A stretch of 64,000 nt of DNA from Kitasatospora sp. MMS16-BH015 (lineage in GTDB: Bacteria; Actinomycetota; Actinomycetes; Streptomycetales; Streptomycetaceae), in assembly GCF_002943525.1 (NCBI RefSeq), contig NZ_CP025394.1:806001-870000 (forward strand). Direction: 5' to 3'. A program made the position numbers and the translations under genes. The notes below the pieces were generated by a model. The model saw nothing but the letters and a program-made list of their open reading frames with translations, was not told the DNA's origin and made no database searches. Below are positions 26,508-36,500 of this stretch, piece by piece. Each line of letters begins with the position of its first letter. The first letter of the stretch is position 1.

Positions 26508-27313
26508 TTCACGGCCCCTTCGCTGATCGGGGAAGCACTGTCGGTCTGGTAGAAGGCGTCGGGGAAGCCGACGCTGCCGGCCGCGGCGGGCAGCTTGGCC
26601 GGGTCGACCGGGATGGTGATCAGATCGGCGGCGTTGCCCGCGAGCAGCGCCTGCACCGCGAGGAGCGTGGCGCGGTGCTGGGCCTCCACCGGCGCCACCG
26701 AGGCGAACAGCTTGCGCAGCTCGGCGTTGGAGACCTGCGCGACGTTCTTGGTGTAGGTCTGGGCCGCCACGTCCTCCAGGGTGATGGCGAGCTTCACCAC
26801 GTCGGCGGGGCCCTTGATGGTCGGCAGGGCCTGGTCGACGACCGCCTTGTACTTCGGGTCCGGGTCGTTCTGCGCCTTGCCGCCGGCCTTGGTGGCCGCG
26901 GCGTTGAACGCCTGCGCGTGCGCCTGGTGCTGCTGGGTGGTCTTGGCGATGAACGCGGCCACCGTCTTGTTGCCGTCCTTGATGAACGGCAGGCCGGCAG
27001 CGGTCTGGTAGACGCTCACCGCCAGGTTCTCGATCGAGGCGGCGGTCTGCAGCGCCATGATGTCGTCCGCCATGGAGCCTGCGGGGGAGGCGGTGTCGGC
27101 GAACGCCCGCGTGGCACCCCACAGCGCGGCCAGGCCGCCCGCGCCGGCGACCAAGCCGCCGCGCTGCCACCAGGACCGCCGGACCGGCTCGGCCGCCTGC
27201 GCGAAGTCGGCCAGGGCGGCGCGGGTGATCCGCACCGCGTCGCTGTTCAAGTCCTCGGACTGCTCGGTGAGTTCTTCGAGCAGCCGGGTGTCGATGCGCT
27301 CTGCAGGCATCAT
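26504..27313 (-). CDS. Ferritin-like exported protein, paralogue
   Basis: About 269 residues, start at tandem ATGs 27313/27310. A cytoplasmic N-terminal stretch of about 45 residues is followed by RRSWWQRGGLVAGAGGLAALWG, one hydrophobic export or anchor segment, then a ferritin-like bundle: IENLAVSVYQTAAG, QQHQAHAQAFNAAA, LEDVAAQTYTKNVA and VEAQHRATLLAVQALL. The Glu/His positions match those of the downstream paralogue. The conserved N-terminal cytosolic arm in both proteins is unusual for exported proteins and may contact a regulator. It is first gene of the two-gene operon. Confidence 0.7.
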   Translation of the reverse strand: MMPAERIDTRLLEELTEQSEDLNSDAVRITRAALADFAQAAEPVRRSWWQRGGLVAGAGGLAALWGATRAFADTASPAGSMADDIMALQTAASIENLAVSVYQTAAGLPFIKDGNKTVAAFIAKTTQQHQAHAQAFNAAATKAGGKAQNDPDPKYKAVVDQALPTIKGPADVVKLAITLEDVAAQTYTKNVAQVSNAELRKLFASVAPVEAQHRATLLAVQALLAGNAADLITIPVDPAKLPAAAGSVGFPDAFYQTDSASPISEGAVK

Positions 27314-27332
27314 GCTCCCGTCTCAGGCCGGC

Positions 27333-27383
27333 GCCCGCCGTCGGCGGGCCCTTTCGTGAGTGCTTCGCGGCACTCGGGGGCCC
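27333..27383 (-). terminator. Overlapping hairpins between the TPR gene and ferritin-like genes
   Basis: GCCCGCCG (27333-27340)/CGGCGGGC (27342-27349) competes with a nested structure: GGGCCC 27346-27351/27378-27383 with inner GAGTGC 27358-27363/GCACTC 27370-27375. It may end the TPR transcript, or act as an attenuator ahead of the ferritin-like operon. Confidence 0.45.
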
Positions 27384-27458
27384 GGATTGGTCGAACTTCC
27401 GCTTGCGCCCGAAGGGGTGAACCGCGCCGCTCGGAGTTGACCGAAGGGCGTGACCGGA

Positions 27459-28805
27459 TCAGGACGAGCCGGTGATCGCGATCAGGTCGGCACTGGCCCG
27501 GGGGGCCTGCAGCGGATTGAAGTACGGGTCCTCGTGGAGGGCTTCGGCGAGGTCGTCACGGGCGGCGGCGTCCTGGCCCAGAGCGCGTTCGATCTCGCCG
27601 CGGTGGTAGGCGAACAGGGCGTTGCGCCAGCCGGTGTGCCGGGCCTGGCGGGCGAGCTCGAGGGCCTCCGGATCGGCGCCCTGGCGGTGCAGGGCCCAGG
27701 CGAGGGCGTCGGCGACCAGGACGTTGTGCCGCCGGTCCCATTCGGCCCGCAGCAGGCGCACCGCCTCGGCGGGGTCGCCGTGGTCGGCCTGGTACTGGCC
27801 CATGGTCAGGTCGTCGACGACGCCGTTGGCGGCGGCGAGGCGCTGTTCGGCGTCCAGCAGCCGGTACTGCTCCTGGGCCTGGTCGGGGTGGCCGAGGGCT
27901 TGGTGGAGTTCGCCGAGTTCCAGCAGGTACTGCGGCAGCGGGACCTTGGCGATGGCGCTGTCGTAGTCCCGGACGGCACCGGCGGTGTCGCCGAGGGCGG
28001 CTTCGGCCCGGGCCTGGCCGGCCAGGGCCGGGGTGTGGTCGGGGTCGTCGGCCAGGGCCTGCCGGTATCCGGCCAGGGCTTGGTCGGGGTGGCCGGCGTT
28101 GCGGTCGAGTTCGGCGATCTGGTACCGGCAGAACGCCTTGTCGGCGGGGTCGAAGGCCCCGGCCAGGGCCCGCTGGAGAGCCTGCTTGGCCTCGTCGGTG
28201 CGGCCGTGCTGTTCGAGGTCGTAGGCGGCGCGGGTGAAGGAGGCGGTGCCCGGCTGGCGGTCCAGCAGTTGCTGCACCGCTTCGGTGGCGCCGGTGTCGT
28301 CGCCGAGCTGGGTCCGGGCGTCGGCGAGGACGGCGTAGGCCTGCCAGTGCAGCGGCGCGATCGCGATGGCCTGGTCGGCGAGGTCGCGGGCCTGGGCGAA
28401 CTGGTGGCGGGCGTTGGCGAGTGCGCCCAGCCCGGTGAGCGCGTCGATGTTGTCCTTGGGCGTGAGGGTGAGCGAGCGGTGCAGCGCCTCGTCGGCCTTC
28501 GGGTAGGAGGAGGGGTCGGCGGTCAGCCGGGCCTGTTCCACGTACTCCGCGCCCAGGCGTGCCCAGACCGCCGCATCCGCCGGGGCCTCGCGCAGCCGCT
28601 GCTGGTCGGCGGTGATGGCCCGGGCCAGCGAGCCGCTCGCCACCGGTCGGCTGTCACGACGGGCGTTGTCCGAGGAGGACGGCGGCCCTCCGGGGTGTTG
28701 CTGCCACAGGCCGAGGGCGGCCAGGGCGCCGCACAGCAGGGTGGTGGTGAGTACCAGCGGAAGTCGTCGTCGCATGTCCCGGTCCCGGTAGAGCCGAAGG
28801 GTCAT
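27459..28805 (-). CDS. Exported tetratricopeptide-repeat protein
   Basis: About 448 residues. The ATG at 28805 gives MTLRLYRDRDMRRR then a hydrophobic signal/anchor LPLVLTTTLLCGALAALGLW; an internal ATG at 28775-28773 is an alternative start. The rest is TPR-like helical pairs (ALTGLGALANARHQFAQARD, ALAGYRQALADDPDHTPALA, AVRDYDSAIAKV, YHRGEIERALGQDAAARDDL), a protein-interaction scaffold outside the cytoplasmic membrane. It follows the DUF4331 gene on the same strand but is separated from it by a very strong hairpin. Confidence 0.75.
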   Translation of the reverse strand: MTLRLYRDRDMRRRLPLVLTTTLLCGALAALGLWQQHPGGPPSSSDNARRDSRPVASGSLARAITADQQRLREAPADAAVWARLGAEYVEQARLTADPSSYPKADEALHRSLTLTPKDNIDALTGLGALANARHQFAQARDLADQAIAIAPLHWQAYAVLADARTQLGDDTGATEAVQQLLDRQPGTASFTRAAYDLEQHGRTDEAKQALQRALAGAFDPADKAFCRYQIAELDRNAGHPDQALAGYRQALADDPDHTPALAGQARAEAALGDTAGAVRDYDSAIAKVPLPQYLLELGELHQALGHPDQAQEQYRLLDAEQRLAAANGVVDDLTMGQYQADHGDPAEAVRLLRAEWDRRHNVLVADALAWALHRQGADPEALELARQARHTGWRNALFAYHRGEIERALGQDAAARDDLAEALHEDPYFNPLQAPRASADLIAITGSS

Positions 28806-28815
28806 CCTGTGTCGG

Positions 28816-28859
28816 GCGGGGCGGGTGCGGCGCAGGGTCCTGCGCCGCACCCGCCCCGC
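28816..28859 (-). terminator. 20-bp perfect hairpin after the DUF4331 gene
   Basis: Arms 28816-28835 and 28840-28859 are perfectly complementary over 20 bp with a 4-nt loop (GGTC). It lies 7 nt past the DUF4331 stop (minus strand) and 10 nt before the TPR gene ATG. A strong terminator, so TPR expression depends on read-through or a promoter within the few bases left. Confidence 0.8.
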
Positions 28860-28866
28860 GCCGGCG

Positions 28867-30315
28867 TCAGTGCGCCTGGTTGACGGCCTTGGCGTACGGC
28901 AGGGCGACGTACGGGAAGACGGTGCCGAACGGCTTGTCGGCGTGGTCGACCTTGTCACCGGCGGCCAGCGCCGGGATCAGGTGGCCCGGGGTGGCCCCCT
29001 CCATCACCTGCAGCGCGATGTCCACGACGTCGTCGGTGAGACGGCGCCCGTTCGGGAAGCCCTGGAAGTCCCCGTTGAGGACACCGAGGCGGTCCGGCTT
29101 GGCGGTGACCGGCGTCGACATGTTCAGGCGCAGCTCCTCGGCGGGCACGAACCGGTTGGGGTCGATGTCCTGGTTCATGAGCTGGGAGTTGAGGTCGACG
29201 GCGAGCGGGCCGTTGGCCGCCTTGGCGATGCCGGTGAGGAAGATCTCCTGGAGATCGGTGCGCGGCGTGGCCGGGGCGGGGAGCCCGTAGACGGCCTGCA
29301 CGAGGTGCGGGACCTCCGGGTCGAGGACCTTGGCGACGACGGCCGGCTGGTTGTGGTCCTCCGCGGGCGGCAGCGCGTTGAACGCGTCCTTCAGGCCGGC
29401 CGGGACGACGACCTCGTTGACCAGCGGGTTGCCCAGGCGGGACACCTGGACGTACTTGCCCACCGGCTCCTCCTTGCCCGGGGAGAGCTTCATGCTCTGC
29501 TTCTCGGTGCTGGACCACACGCCGATGACGGGGTTGCGGGCCGCGTCGCCCTTGTAGGCGAGCTCGCTCTTGGGGACCTGGATGGAGAGCGTGTTGACGT
29601 TGTACCCGGCGAGGGTGTTCTGCCCGACCTCGGCCAGGTTGCCGCCGTAGAGCAGGTCGAAGACCCGCAGGTCGAGGAAGAACGGGTCGGCGGCCTGCGT
29701 GGCCACGGTCTGTCCGCCGCCCGGGAGTTGGACGGTGGCCTGGTCACGCAGCTTGCCGTAGTCCGGCATCGAGGCCTTGCCGGTGTCGGAGGGTGCGGCG
29801 GTGCCGTGCGCGACCAGGGTCTTGGGCTCGCAGTCGGGGCGCAGCTCCTGGAGGGTGTAGTACTGGTGGAAGAGCAGGGTCGGGTCGGTGAGGCTGTTCA
29901 CCGGCCCGTTGTTGTAGAGGAACGTGTTGGTGCCGCGCTGGTCCTCGGTGTGGAAGGTCCAGCGGTAGGTGAGGTCGGGGCGGCCGGTGCCCTGGGAGTC
30001 GACGTTGATGTCGTAGTGCGCGCCGTCGGCCCAGGGGTAGAAGTTCGGGCCGCCGTTGGGCTCCTGGAACGGCAGCCAGTTCGCGGTGAGGGTGACGGTG
30101 TCCGGCTTGTCGGGGCTGGTGAAGGCGTAGACGTCGGTGTTGTCGACCTGCGGGTCGGCGGCGATCAGGGGCGCCTCGCGGTGGCTGGAGGCCGTGCTGG
30201 TGCCGGCTCCGGCGCCGAGCAGGGCGGTGCTGCTCAGGGCCAGGCTCATGGCGGTGAGGATCGCCGCGGTGCGCGCGGTCGAGCGCGACCGGGCAGGTCG
30301 GCGGGTGACGTTCAT
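28867..30315 (-). CDS. DUF4331-family exported protein
   Basis: 482 residues. N-terminal basic region and signal peptide (TAAILTAMSLALSSTALLGA) precede the family start ASSHREAPLIAADPQVDNTD. Family phrases include YAFTSPDKPDTVTLTANWLP, FLYNNGPVNSL and the long repeat-like beta region. The function of DUF4331 is not established; genes of this family recur beside TPR proteins and NicO metal transporters, as here, which suggests an extracytoplasmic metal or stress role. It diverges from the transporter gene across a 504-bp region. Confidence 0.85.
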   Translation of the reverse strand: MNVTRRPARSRSTARTAAILTAMSLALSSTALLGAGAGTSTASSHREAPLIAADPQVDNTDVYAFTSPDKPDTVTLTANWLPFQEPNGGPNFYPWADGAHYDINVDSQGTGRPDLTYRWTFHTEDQRGTNTFLYNNGPVNSLTDPTLLFHQYYTLQELRPDCEPKTLVAHGTAAPSDTGKASMPDYGKLRDQATVQLPGGGQTVATQAADPFFLDLRVFDLLYGGNLAEVGQNTLAGYNVNTLSIQVPKSELAYKGDAARNPVIGVWSSTEKQSMKLSPGKEEPVGKYVQVSRLGNPLVNEVVVPAGLKDAFNALPPAEDHNQPAVVAKVLDPEVPHLVQAVYGLPAPATPRTDLQEIFLTGIAKAANGPLAVDLNSQLMNQDIDPNRFVPAEELRLNMSTPVTAKPDRLGVLNGDFQGFPNGRRLTDDVVDIALQVMEGATPGHLIPALAAGDKVDHADKPFGTVFPYVALPYAKAVNQAH

Positions 30316-30819
30316 ACGGTCGGGTTCTCGCTTCCGTGAGGGGGTGGTCGCCGGGCTGGATGATGCCTTCGGCGGCAGGTCCGGCTGAACAGCCGCTCTG
30401 GGCACTGTCAGCCGGATCCGTCAGAGGTTCGTGAAGCGGCGCGACGCGGACTGCCCGGGTCACCCGGGTGGCCGGACGACTGCACCCGGACGGCCCAACT
30501 TCGGCCGGGACCCGTGACCGCGGCCGGTGTCGGCCCTCGCGCACCGGCGCTTCCGTCAGATCACGGACCGGAGCGGCCGACTCGCACAGGCCGAGCTGCG
30601 GACTGACCCCAACTGCCAACGGGCGGTGCCCAGTCGGTCCCTCGCCGAGAGGCCGTGCGGCCATCCGGGTGACTCGTGCGGGCAGGCCGTGTCGTGGGCG
30701 GAGCGGGCGGTGTTGTGCGGCGAAGGTGTCAGGGCCGTTGCCGGTACACGGTCTGCGGCGCCGCACCCGCCAGGCGCCCCGTTCAGAGCGGCCCCTGACC
30801 GATCCGCCGGAGGCAGTAC
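30316..30819. other. Divergent intergenic region, DUF4331 / NicO transporter
   Basis: 504 bp carrying the promoters for both flanking genes. A CCCGGGTCACCCGGG dyad is visible near 30455. At the right end GGAGG (about 30814) sets the GTG start at 30820. No coding sequence, RNA motif or metal-responsive box was recognised with confidence. Confidence 0.3.
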
Positions 30820-32541
30820 GTGGCCGTCCCCCTCTCCGTCCCCCTCTCCGTCCCCCTCTCCGTCGCCCGAGCCGGTGTCCTGCTGGCCGGCACCGTCTGG
30901 CTGACCGCAGCCGCCGCGCCGCCCGCCGGCGCACACCCGCTCGGCAACTTCTCCGTCAACCACTACACCGGCCTGACCGTGCACCCCGACCGCGTCGAGG
31001 CCCTGTCCGTCACCGACACCGCCGAGATCCCCACCCTGCAGCAGAAGCCCGAGGTGGACCGCGACGGCAACGGCACGGCGGACGACGGCGAACGAACCGC
31101 CTGGGCCGACCGGCAGTGCCGTCTGAGCGCCGACCGGCTGACCGCCTCGGCGGACGGCAGCCCCCTGGCCTGGACGGTGACCTCGGCCGCCTTCGGGTAC
31201 GTGCCCGGCGCCGCCGGGCTGGAGACCAGCCGCCTGGAGTGCCTGCTCCGGGCGCCGCTCGGCCTCGGCGCAGCCGGCACCAAGCTGCGGGTGGCCACCG
31301 GGAGCGACGCGACACGGGTCGGCTGGAACGAGATCACGGCCGCCGCCGACGGCGTCCACCTCGAGGGCAGCAGTGTCCCGGCGGATTCGATCTCCCACCA
31401 ACTGCGGGACTACCCGAGGGATCTGCTGGACAGTCCGAGCGGCGTCGTCGACGCCGAGTTCACCGCCGTGCCCGGCACCGGAGCCGGCCCTTCCCTCGGA
31501 GCTGGCGTGGGCGACGCCCGGGGCAGCGGGCCCACCGCCTGGCTGGCCCGGCTGGACGCGAAGCTCGCCGGCCTGGGCGCGACGCGCAACCTGACCCTGC
31601 CGGTCGGCCTCCTCGCCGTTCTCCTGTCCGTCCTGCTGGGCGCCGGGCACGCGCTGCTGCCCGGACACGGCAAGACGATCATGGCGGCGTACCTGGCCGG
31701 ACGGCGCGGCAGCACCCGCGACGCCTTCACGGTCGGTGCGACCGTCACCGTCACCCACACCGCGGGCGTCCTCGTCCTGGGGCTCTGCCTGACCGCCTTC
31801 TCCTCACTCGCGGGCGACCTCGTCCTCGGCTGGCTCGGCGTCACCAGCGGCGTGCTGGTCACCCTGGTCGGCGCGGGTCTGCTGCTCGACGCGTTCCGTC
31901 GTGCCCGCAACCGCACCCACGAACACGCAGCGGCACCCGCCGGCCACCCTGTCGATGCCCCTGTGCCGGTCCTGGCGGGCGCGACCGCCGACCACGCCGG
32001 GCACCACGGCCACGAGCCCGCGGCCGGCCCGGGCCACCACGCCCACCCCCACGGGCACGACCACGAGCATGAGCACACGCACGCACACGAGCATCCCCAC
32101 GGGCACGACCATCCGCATCACCATGGGCACGAGCACGGACACCATCACGACCACACCCACCGGCACGGCCTCTTCGGCCATCACCACCACCACGACGAGC
32201 CCGGCCGACCGCTCGGCAAGCGCGGCCTGATCGGGCTCGGCATCGCCGGCGGCCTGGTCCCGAGCCCCTCCGCCCTCGTGGTCCTGCTCGGCGCGGTGGC
32301 CCTCGGCCGCACCCTCTTCGGGGCCGGCCTGGTGCTCGCCTACGGACTGGGCATGGCCGGCACCCTCACCGCCGCAGGGCTGCTGTTCGTCCGGCTCGGC
32401 GACTCGATCGCGGGAGCCGCCGACCGGCCCTTCCTGCGCGCGGTCAGCCGGATCACGCCGTACACCGCGCTGCTGACCGCCCTGCTCGTCGTCACCGTCG
32501 GCATCGGGCTGGTCGTCCGCAGCCTGCCGTCCACCCTCTGA
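30820..32541 (+). CDS. NicO/RcnA-type nickel-cobalt transporter with His-rich loop
   Basis: 573 residues from GTG 30820. The N terminus VPLSVPLSVPLSV is encoded by three 12-bp repeats and runs into the signal peptide. Residues about 35-250 form an exported domain starting HPLGNFSVNHYTGL. The transporter core begins with GAGHALLPGHGKTIMAAYLAG, whose HALLPGHGK motif is the NicO metal-binding helix, then VTHTAGVLVLG. A loop of roughly 100 residues (about 360-465) is packed with His (HGHDHEHEH and similar), a likely metal buffer. Helices follow to the end. Such proteins export or import Ni/Co; the direction is not decided by sequence. Confidence 0.82.
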   Translation: MAVPLSVPLSVPLSVARAGVLLAGTVWLTAAAAPPAGAHPLGNFSVNHYTGLTVHPDRVEALSVTDTAEIPTLQQKPEVDRDGNGTADDGERTAWADRQCRLSADRLTASADGSPLAWTVTSAAFGYVPGAAGLETSRLECLLRAPLGLGAAGTKLRVATGSDATRVGWNEITAAADGVHLEGSSVPADSISHQLRDYPRDLLDSPSGVVDAEFTAVPGTGAGPSLGAGVGDARGSGPTAWLARLDAKLAGLGATRNLTLPVGLLAVLLSVLLGAGHALLPGHGKTIMAAYLAGRRGSTRDAFTVGATVTVTHTAGVLVLGLCLTAFSSLAGDLVLGWLGVTSGVLVTLVGAGLLLDAFRRARNRTHEHAAAPAGHPVDAPVPVLAGATADHAGHHGHEPAAGPGHHAHPHGHDHEHEHTHAHEHPHGHDHPHHHGHEHGHHHDHTHRHGLFGHHHHHDEPGRPLGKRGLIGLGIAGGLVPSPSALVVLLGAVALGRTLFGAGLVLAYGLGMAGTLTAAGLLFVRLGDSIAGAADRPFLRAVSRITPYTALLTALLVVTVGIGLVVRSLPSTL

Positions 32542-32575
32542 GCGCACCGCTCCCCACCAACAGGAGGTCCCGCCC

Positions 32576-32920
32576 GTGCCCACCGCCAGACTCCGCCGAG
32601 CGCTACCGGCCCTCTTCCTCGCCGCTGCCGTCGCCTCGCTCTGCGCCGCATGCGGCAGCTCCGATACGGGCGGCTTCGACGCGCAGCCGGCCGCGCCCTC
32701 GCCCAGCTGCCTGGAGCACCAGCGACAGAACCCGGACAGCCGCTACACAGGTGGTCAGCAGGCCGACCCGACCTCGGTCCTGACGATGATGCGGTTCTAC
32801 ACGGCCAACGGCACAAAGACCTACTGCGACGGCAAGCCCGCGACCACGACGGACCAGCACTGGACGCAGCTCTACCGCAGCCTGGGCGGAGACCCCTCGC
32901 ATGTGGCACACACCCCGTGA
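32576..32920 (+). CDS. Small lipoprotein
   Basis: 114 residues from GTG 32576 after AGGAGG. Signal peptide LPALFLAAAVASLCAAC with lipobox LCAAC (Cys at about 26), then Gly/Ser linker and a globular stretch (RYTGGQQADPTSVLTMMRFY, then TYCDGKPAT) with two Cys. It follows the NicO transporter by 34 bp and is probably co-transcribed, so it may be a surface accessory of it. The family is not recognised. Confidence 0.7.
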   Translation: MPTARLRRALPALFLAAAVASLCAACGSSDTGGFDAQPAAPSPSCLEHQRQNPDSRYTGGQQADPTSVLTMMRFYTANGTKTYCDGKPATTTDQHWTQLYRSLGGDPSHVAHTP

Positions 32921-32940
32921 CCTGAGGCGCACCCGACGCA

Positions 32941-33399
32941 CTAGCCGTCGATGTCAAGCACCGTGCCGTACAGTCGGTCCACCGTCAGGCGGATGACCAC
33001 CCGGCGCTCGGCAACGAGCTCTTCGAGGAACGCGAGTTCGTCCTCGGGCCGCTCGGCCTGCGGGATCATCCCGAGTAGCTCCCGCCCGACCTCGTCGCCG
33101 GGTACGGTCGTGCTCTCGGAGACCACCGCCTCGCCTTCGGCGACGGCGAACGACCACACGTCGCCGCCCGGCACGTGCAGCGCTGCCCGCGGATCGCGCC
33201 GCAGGTGCCCGGCTTTGACCCGGTCGGCCGTCGTCGAGAACCGTATGGTGCGGGATTCGGGATCCCAGCTGTACACCATGGTGGTCAGGTGGGGGTGGCC
33301 ACTGCGCTTGACCGTGGCGAGCGTGCCGAACCGGTGCCGGCCGAGCAAGGCGGAGAGGGCTTCGTCGGACAGCGGGCGAGGTGCTGGTCGTTGAGTCAT
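32941..33399 (-). CDS. Pyridoxamine 5'-phosphate oxidase-like (PPOX/F420 class) protein
   Basis: 152 residues forming a split-barrel flavin/F420-binding fold: LLGRHRFGTLATVKRSGHPHL, then MVYSWDPESRTIRFST, ADRVKAGHLRRDPRAALHV and AVAEGEAVV. In actinomycetes such proteins often use F420 to reduce small molecules; the cofactor here cannot be fixed from sequence. It stands alone, convergent with the lipoprotein gene 20 bp away. Confidence 0.82.
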   Translation of the reverse strand: MTQRPAPRPLSDEALSALLGRHRFGTLATVKRSGHPHLTTMVYSWDPESRTIRFSTTADRVKAGHLRRDPRAALHVPGGDVWSFAVAEGEAVVSESTTVPGDEVGRELLGMIPQAERPEDELAFLEELVAERRVVIRLTVDRLYGTVLDIDG

Positions 33400-33519
33400 G
33401 AAGTGATCAACGCCTCTGGCCGCGCAGCAATTTCCGCCACACGCCCCGAAGATGGCGCGGAGCCACGCGGGATCCTCGGTGGCCGCCGGGCCTCTGATCG
33501 GACGTCAGGTGGAGCCGCG

Positions 33520-36500
33520 TCACGGCTGGTGCATCCGGTGGCCGATCGCCAGGTCGCCGAAGCCCGCGTTGCCCACGATGTTCGACACGCCCACGTTGAT
33601 CACCACCGCACCCCGGGGGTCCTCGTGCGCCGCCGGGCTCCCGACCCCACCCTCGAACATTCGAGCGAACTCGATCAGCGCCCGGTGCCGTCCGGCTGCG
33701 CAGAGCCGCTCGACCAGCTCCTGCCACGGCGGGCCACCCGCTGACCGGAGCAGCGCGCCGTCCTTCGGTGGCTGGTCGTCGGCGATCCGGGCCAGTTCCA
33801 GGTACCGCCCGACCGAGGCGCCCTCGGGCCCGAGGGCCGCAGCGATCCGACCACGCAGCTCCGCCCAGGTGCCCGAGGCCCGGGCCCGGACGGCCGCCGT
33901 CTCCGCCGCCACCCCCAGCCAGTAGGTGAGGCTGCGCCGGGTCTCCGCCACGTCCGGGTGGCCGGGCCCGAGCACCCGCTCGCGGTCGGACAGCAGCTCG
34001 GCCAGCCCGGTGGCCGCCGCGAACGGATCGCCCGCCTCGCCGCGCCAGACCATCAGGTTGCTCCGGCTGGTCAGCGTCACGGGGTGGTCGGGGCCGAACA
34101 CCCGGAGCTGATCGGCCCGCAGCTCCTCCATCGCGGTGATGGCGGCCGAGGCGTCCCCGGCCAGCCCCCGCCAGGTGGCCAGCCCGTTCCGGGTGGCCAG
34201 CGTCACCGGGTGGTCCGGGCCGAACACCCGCAGTTGGTCGACCAGCAGGGCCTCCAGTGCCACCACCGTCCCGGCCGCGTCCCCGAGGAAGCCCCGCCAG
34301 AGCGCGAGGTTGTTCCGGGTGGTCAGGGTGTCCGGGTGGTCCGGGCCGAGCACGCGGAGCTGGCGCGCCAGCACCTCGTCCAGCACCTCCACGGCGGTGG
34401 CCCGGTCACCGGCCTGGGCCAGCCAGACGGCCAGGTCGTTGCGGGTGGCCAGGGTCTGCGAGTGGTCGGCGCCGAGCACCCGCTCCTGGTCGGCCAGCAG
34501 CGCCTCCAGCGCCACCACCGCGCCCGCCGGATCGCCCGCACTCCCCCGGAACCTGGCCAGGCTGTGCCGGCTGAGCAGCGTGCGCGGGTGGTCCAGGCCG
34601 AGCGTCCTGGTCTGGTCCGCCACCACTCCGCTCAGCTCGGCCACGGCCCCCACCGGGTCACCCGCCTCGCCCCGCCCGACGGCCCAGCAGTAACGGACGA
34701 ACAGCACGTCGGGGTGGTCCTCACCCAGCTGCGGGCCGACCGCCCGGAGCAGCCGGTCCCAGTACCGCAGCGCCCAACCGTCGAGCCGCGCCTCGCGGAT
34801 GCTGCCGCCGTGCCGGACGAACAGCGGATGCAGACCGCCCCGCCAGAACCGCTCGTCGGCGACGGTGAGCAGCGCCTCGGTGTTCTCCCGCAGCGCCTGG
34901 ACCAGCGCGAGGTCCTGGTCGTAGGGCGGCCACTCGTCGAGCAGGGCGTCGGCCGCCGCCAGCACCGCCGCCGTGTGCTCCTGCGCCGTCATCCGGTCCC
35001 GGGTGACCCGCTGCACCAGCTGGTGCACCCGGACGGTGCCCCGGCGGTCGCGCTCCAGCGTGACCAGGCTGAACCGGTTGAGCGTGGTCAGGGCCGACTC
35101 CGGCCCGCGCCCGCCCTCGCACTGCAGGTACTGCTGCGCCGCCGGGCCGGAGAGCACGGCCCGCGGGATGCCGCCGCCGGCGAGCATGGCGGCCATCCGC
35201 AGCAGGGCGCCGGCCCGCCCGCCGGTGAGCTCGTCGGCCCGGCGGACCGAGACCGTCCAGGTGTCGGCCACACTGGACCGCTGGCCGTCAGGGAGTGCGC
35301 CCGACTGAGGCAGCACCGACTCCAGGCGGCGGCGCGCGTCGGCCAGCAGCACCAGGTAGTCCGCACAGCTCATCGCCCCGTCGATCACGAAGGCCGCCGC
35401 CTGGGCGAGGGCCAGCGGCAGGTGGCCCAACTCCGCGGCCAGTCGGTGGAACACGGCCGGTGGATCGCTCAGGCCGTACTCGCCGAGCCGAGCGGTGAGG
35501 TACGCCACCGACTCCTCCGGCGTGAAGACCCCCATGTCCAGCACCACTCGCCCGCCGCCGGTGAGCTGCGCATCGCGCCGCCGGGTGGTGACGAGCAGTC
35601 GGCCGCCGGCCCGCTCGGGCGGCCAGAGGCCGATGAGGTCAGCGGGATCCGCGAGGTCGTCCAGCACCACCAGCCAGCTGACCTCGGTGGTGGCGAGCCA
35701 GTTGAGGAACCACCGGGCGGCCGACCGGGGCCCGCCGTCCCCCGTCCAGCCGAGTTCGGCCGCCACCTCGGCGTAGCAGCTGACCACGGCCTCGCGGTTG
35801 GTCGCGCTGCCCCAGACCAGCAGCTGCGCCTCACCCCGGTCGGCCGCCTGCTGGGCCAGCCAGGCCGCCAGCTGCGACTTCCCCACCCCGCCGATGCCGC
35901 TGATCACCAACGCCCGCGCCTGCGCCCGCGCCAACAGATCCGGACGGCTGCGGAAGCTCCCCGCGAGGTGCGGCACCACGCCGATCCGCACCGGGCGCGC
36001 GGTCTCCGACCGTCCGAGCCCGGCCGCCGGATCCGGCGGCTTGCGCAGGGTCACCGTGACGAACCCCTCCGCCGAACGCACCGTGGGCTGTCGGACGCCC
36101 TGCTTCGTGCAGTCGGCCAGCGCGGTGGGCAGGCCGCTGCCGTCGCCCTCGACCAGCCAGGTCCAGTACAGCATCCGGGCCAACTGGACGTTGCGCTTGA
36201 CAGATTCGCCGATCAGGGTGTCCAACTCCACGGCCGGGGCGCCCGGCTCGATCGGGCGGCCGGTCCAGCTGCCGGGGCTGGCGATCTCCAGTCGGTCCTC
36301 GAAGATCCGGACGTGGACGTGCACGCCGTGCGCGGTGTAGTCGCGGTGGACCAGCGCATTGGCGATGAACTCCCGGACGGCGACCATCGGGTAGGGGTGG
36401 TAGGGCTGCGACCGCGCACCGTCCGGGGTCGGCCGCTCGCCCTGCCGGGTCTGCTCGGCCACGAAATCCCGGACGCGGTCGATGAGTTCGTGGACCCGGC

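Noticed and set aside
30527..30904. Plus-strand frame across the DUF4331/NicO intergenic region
   Set aside because: Ends in a Ser-Pro repeat that is the shifted reading of the transporter's signal peptide; no ribosome site or homology.
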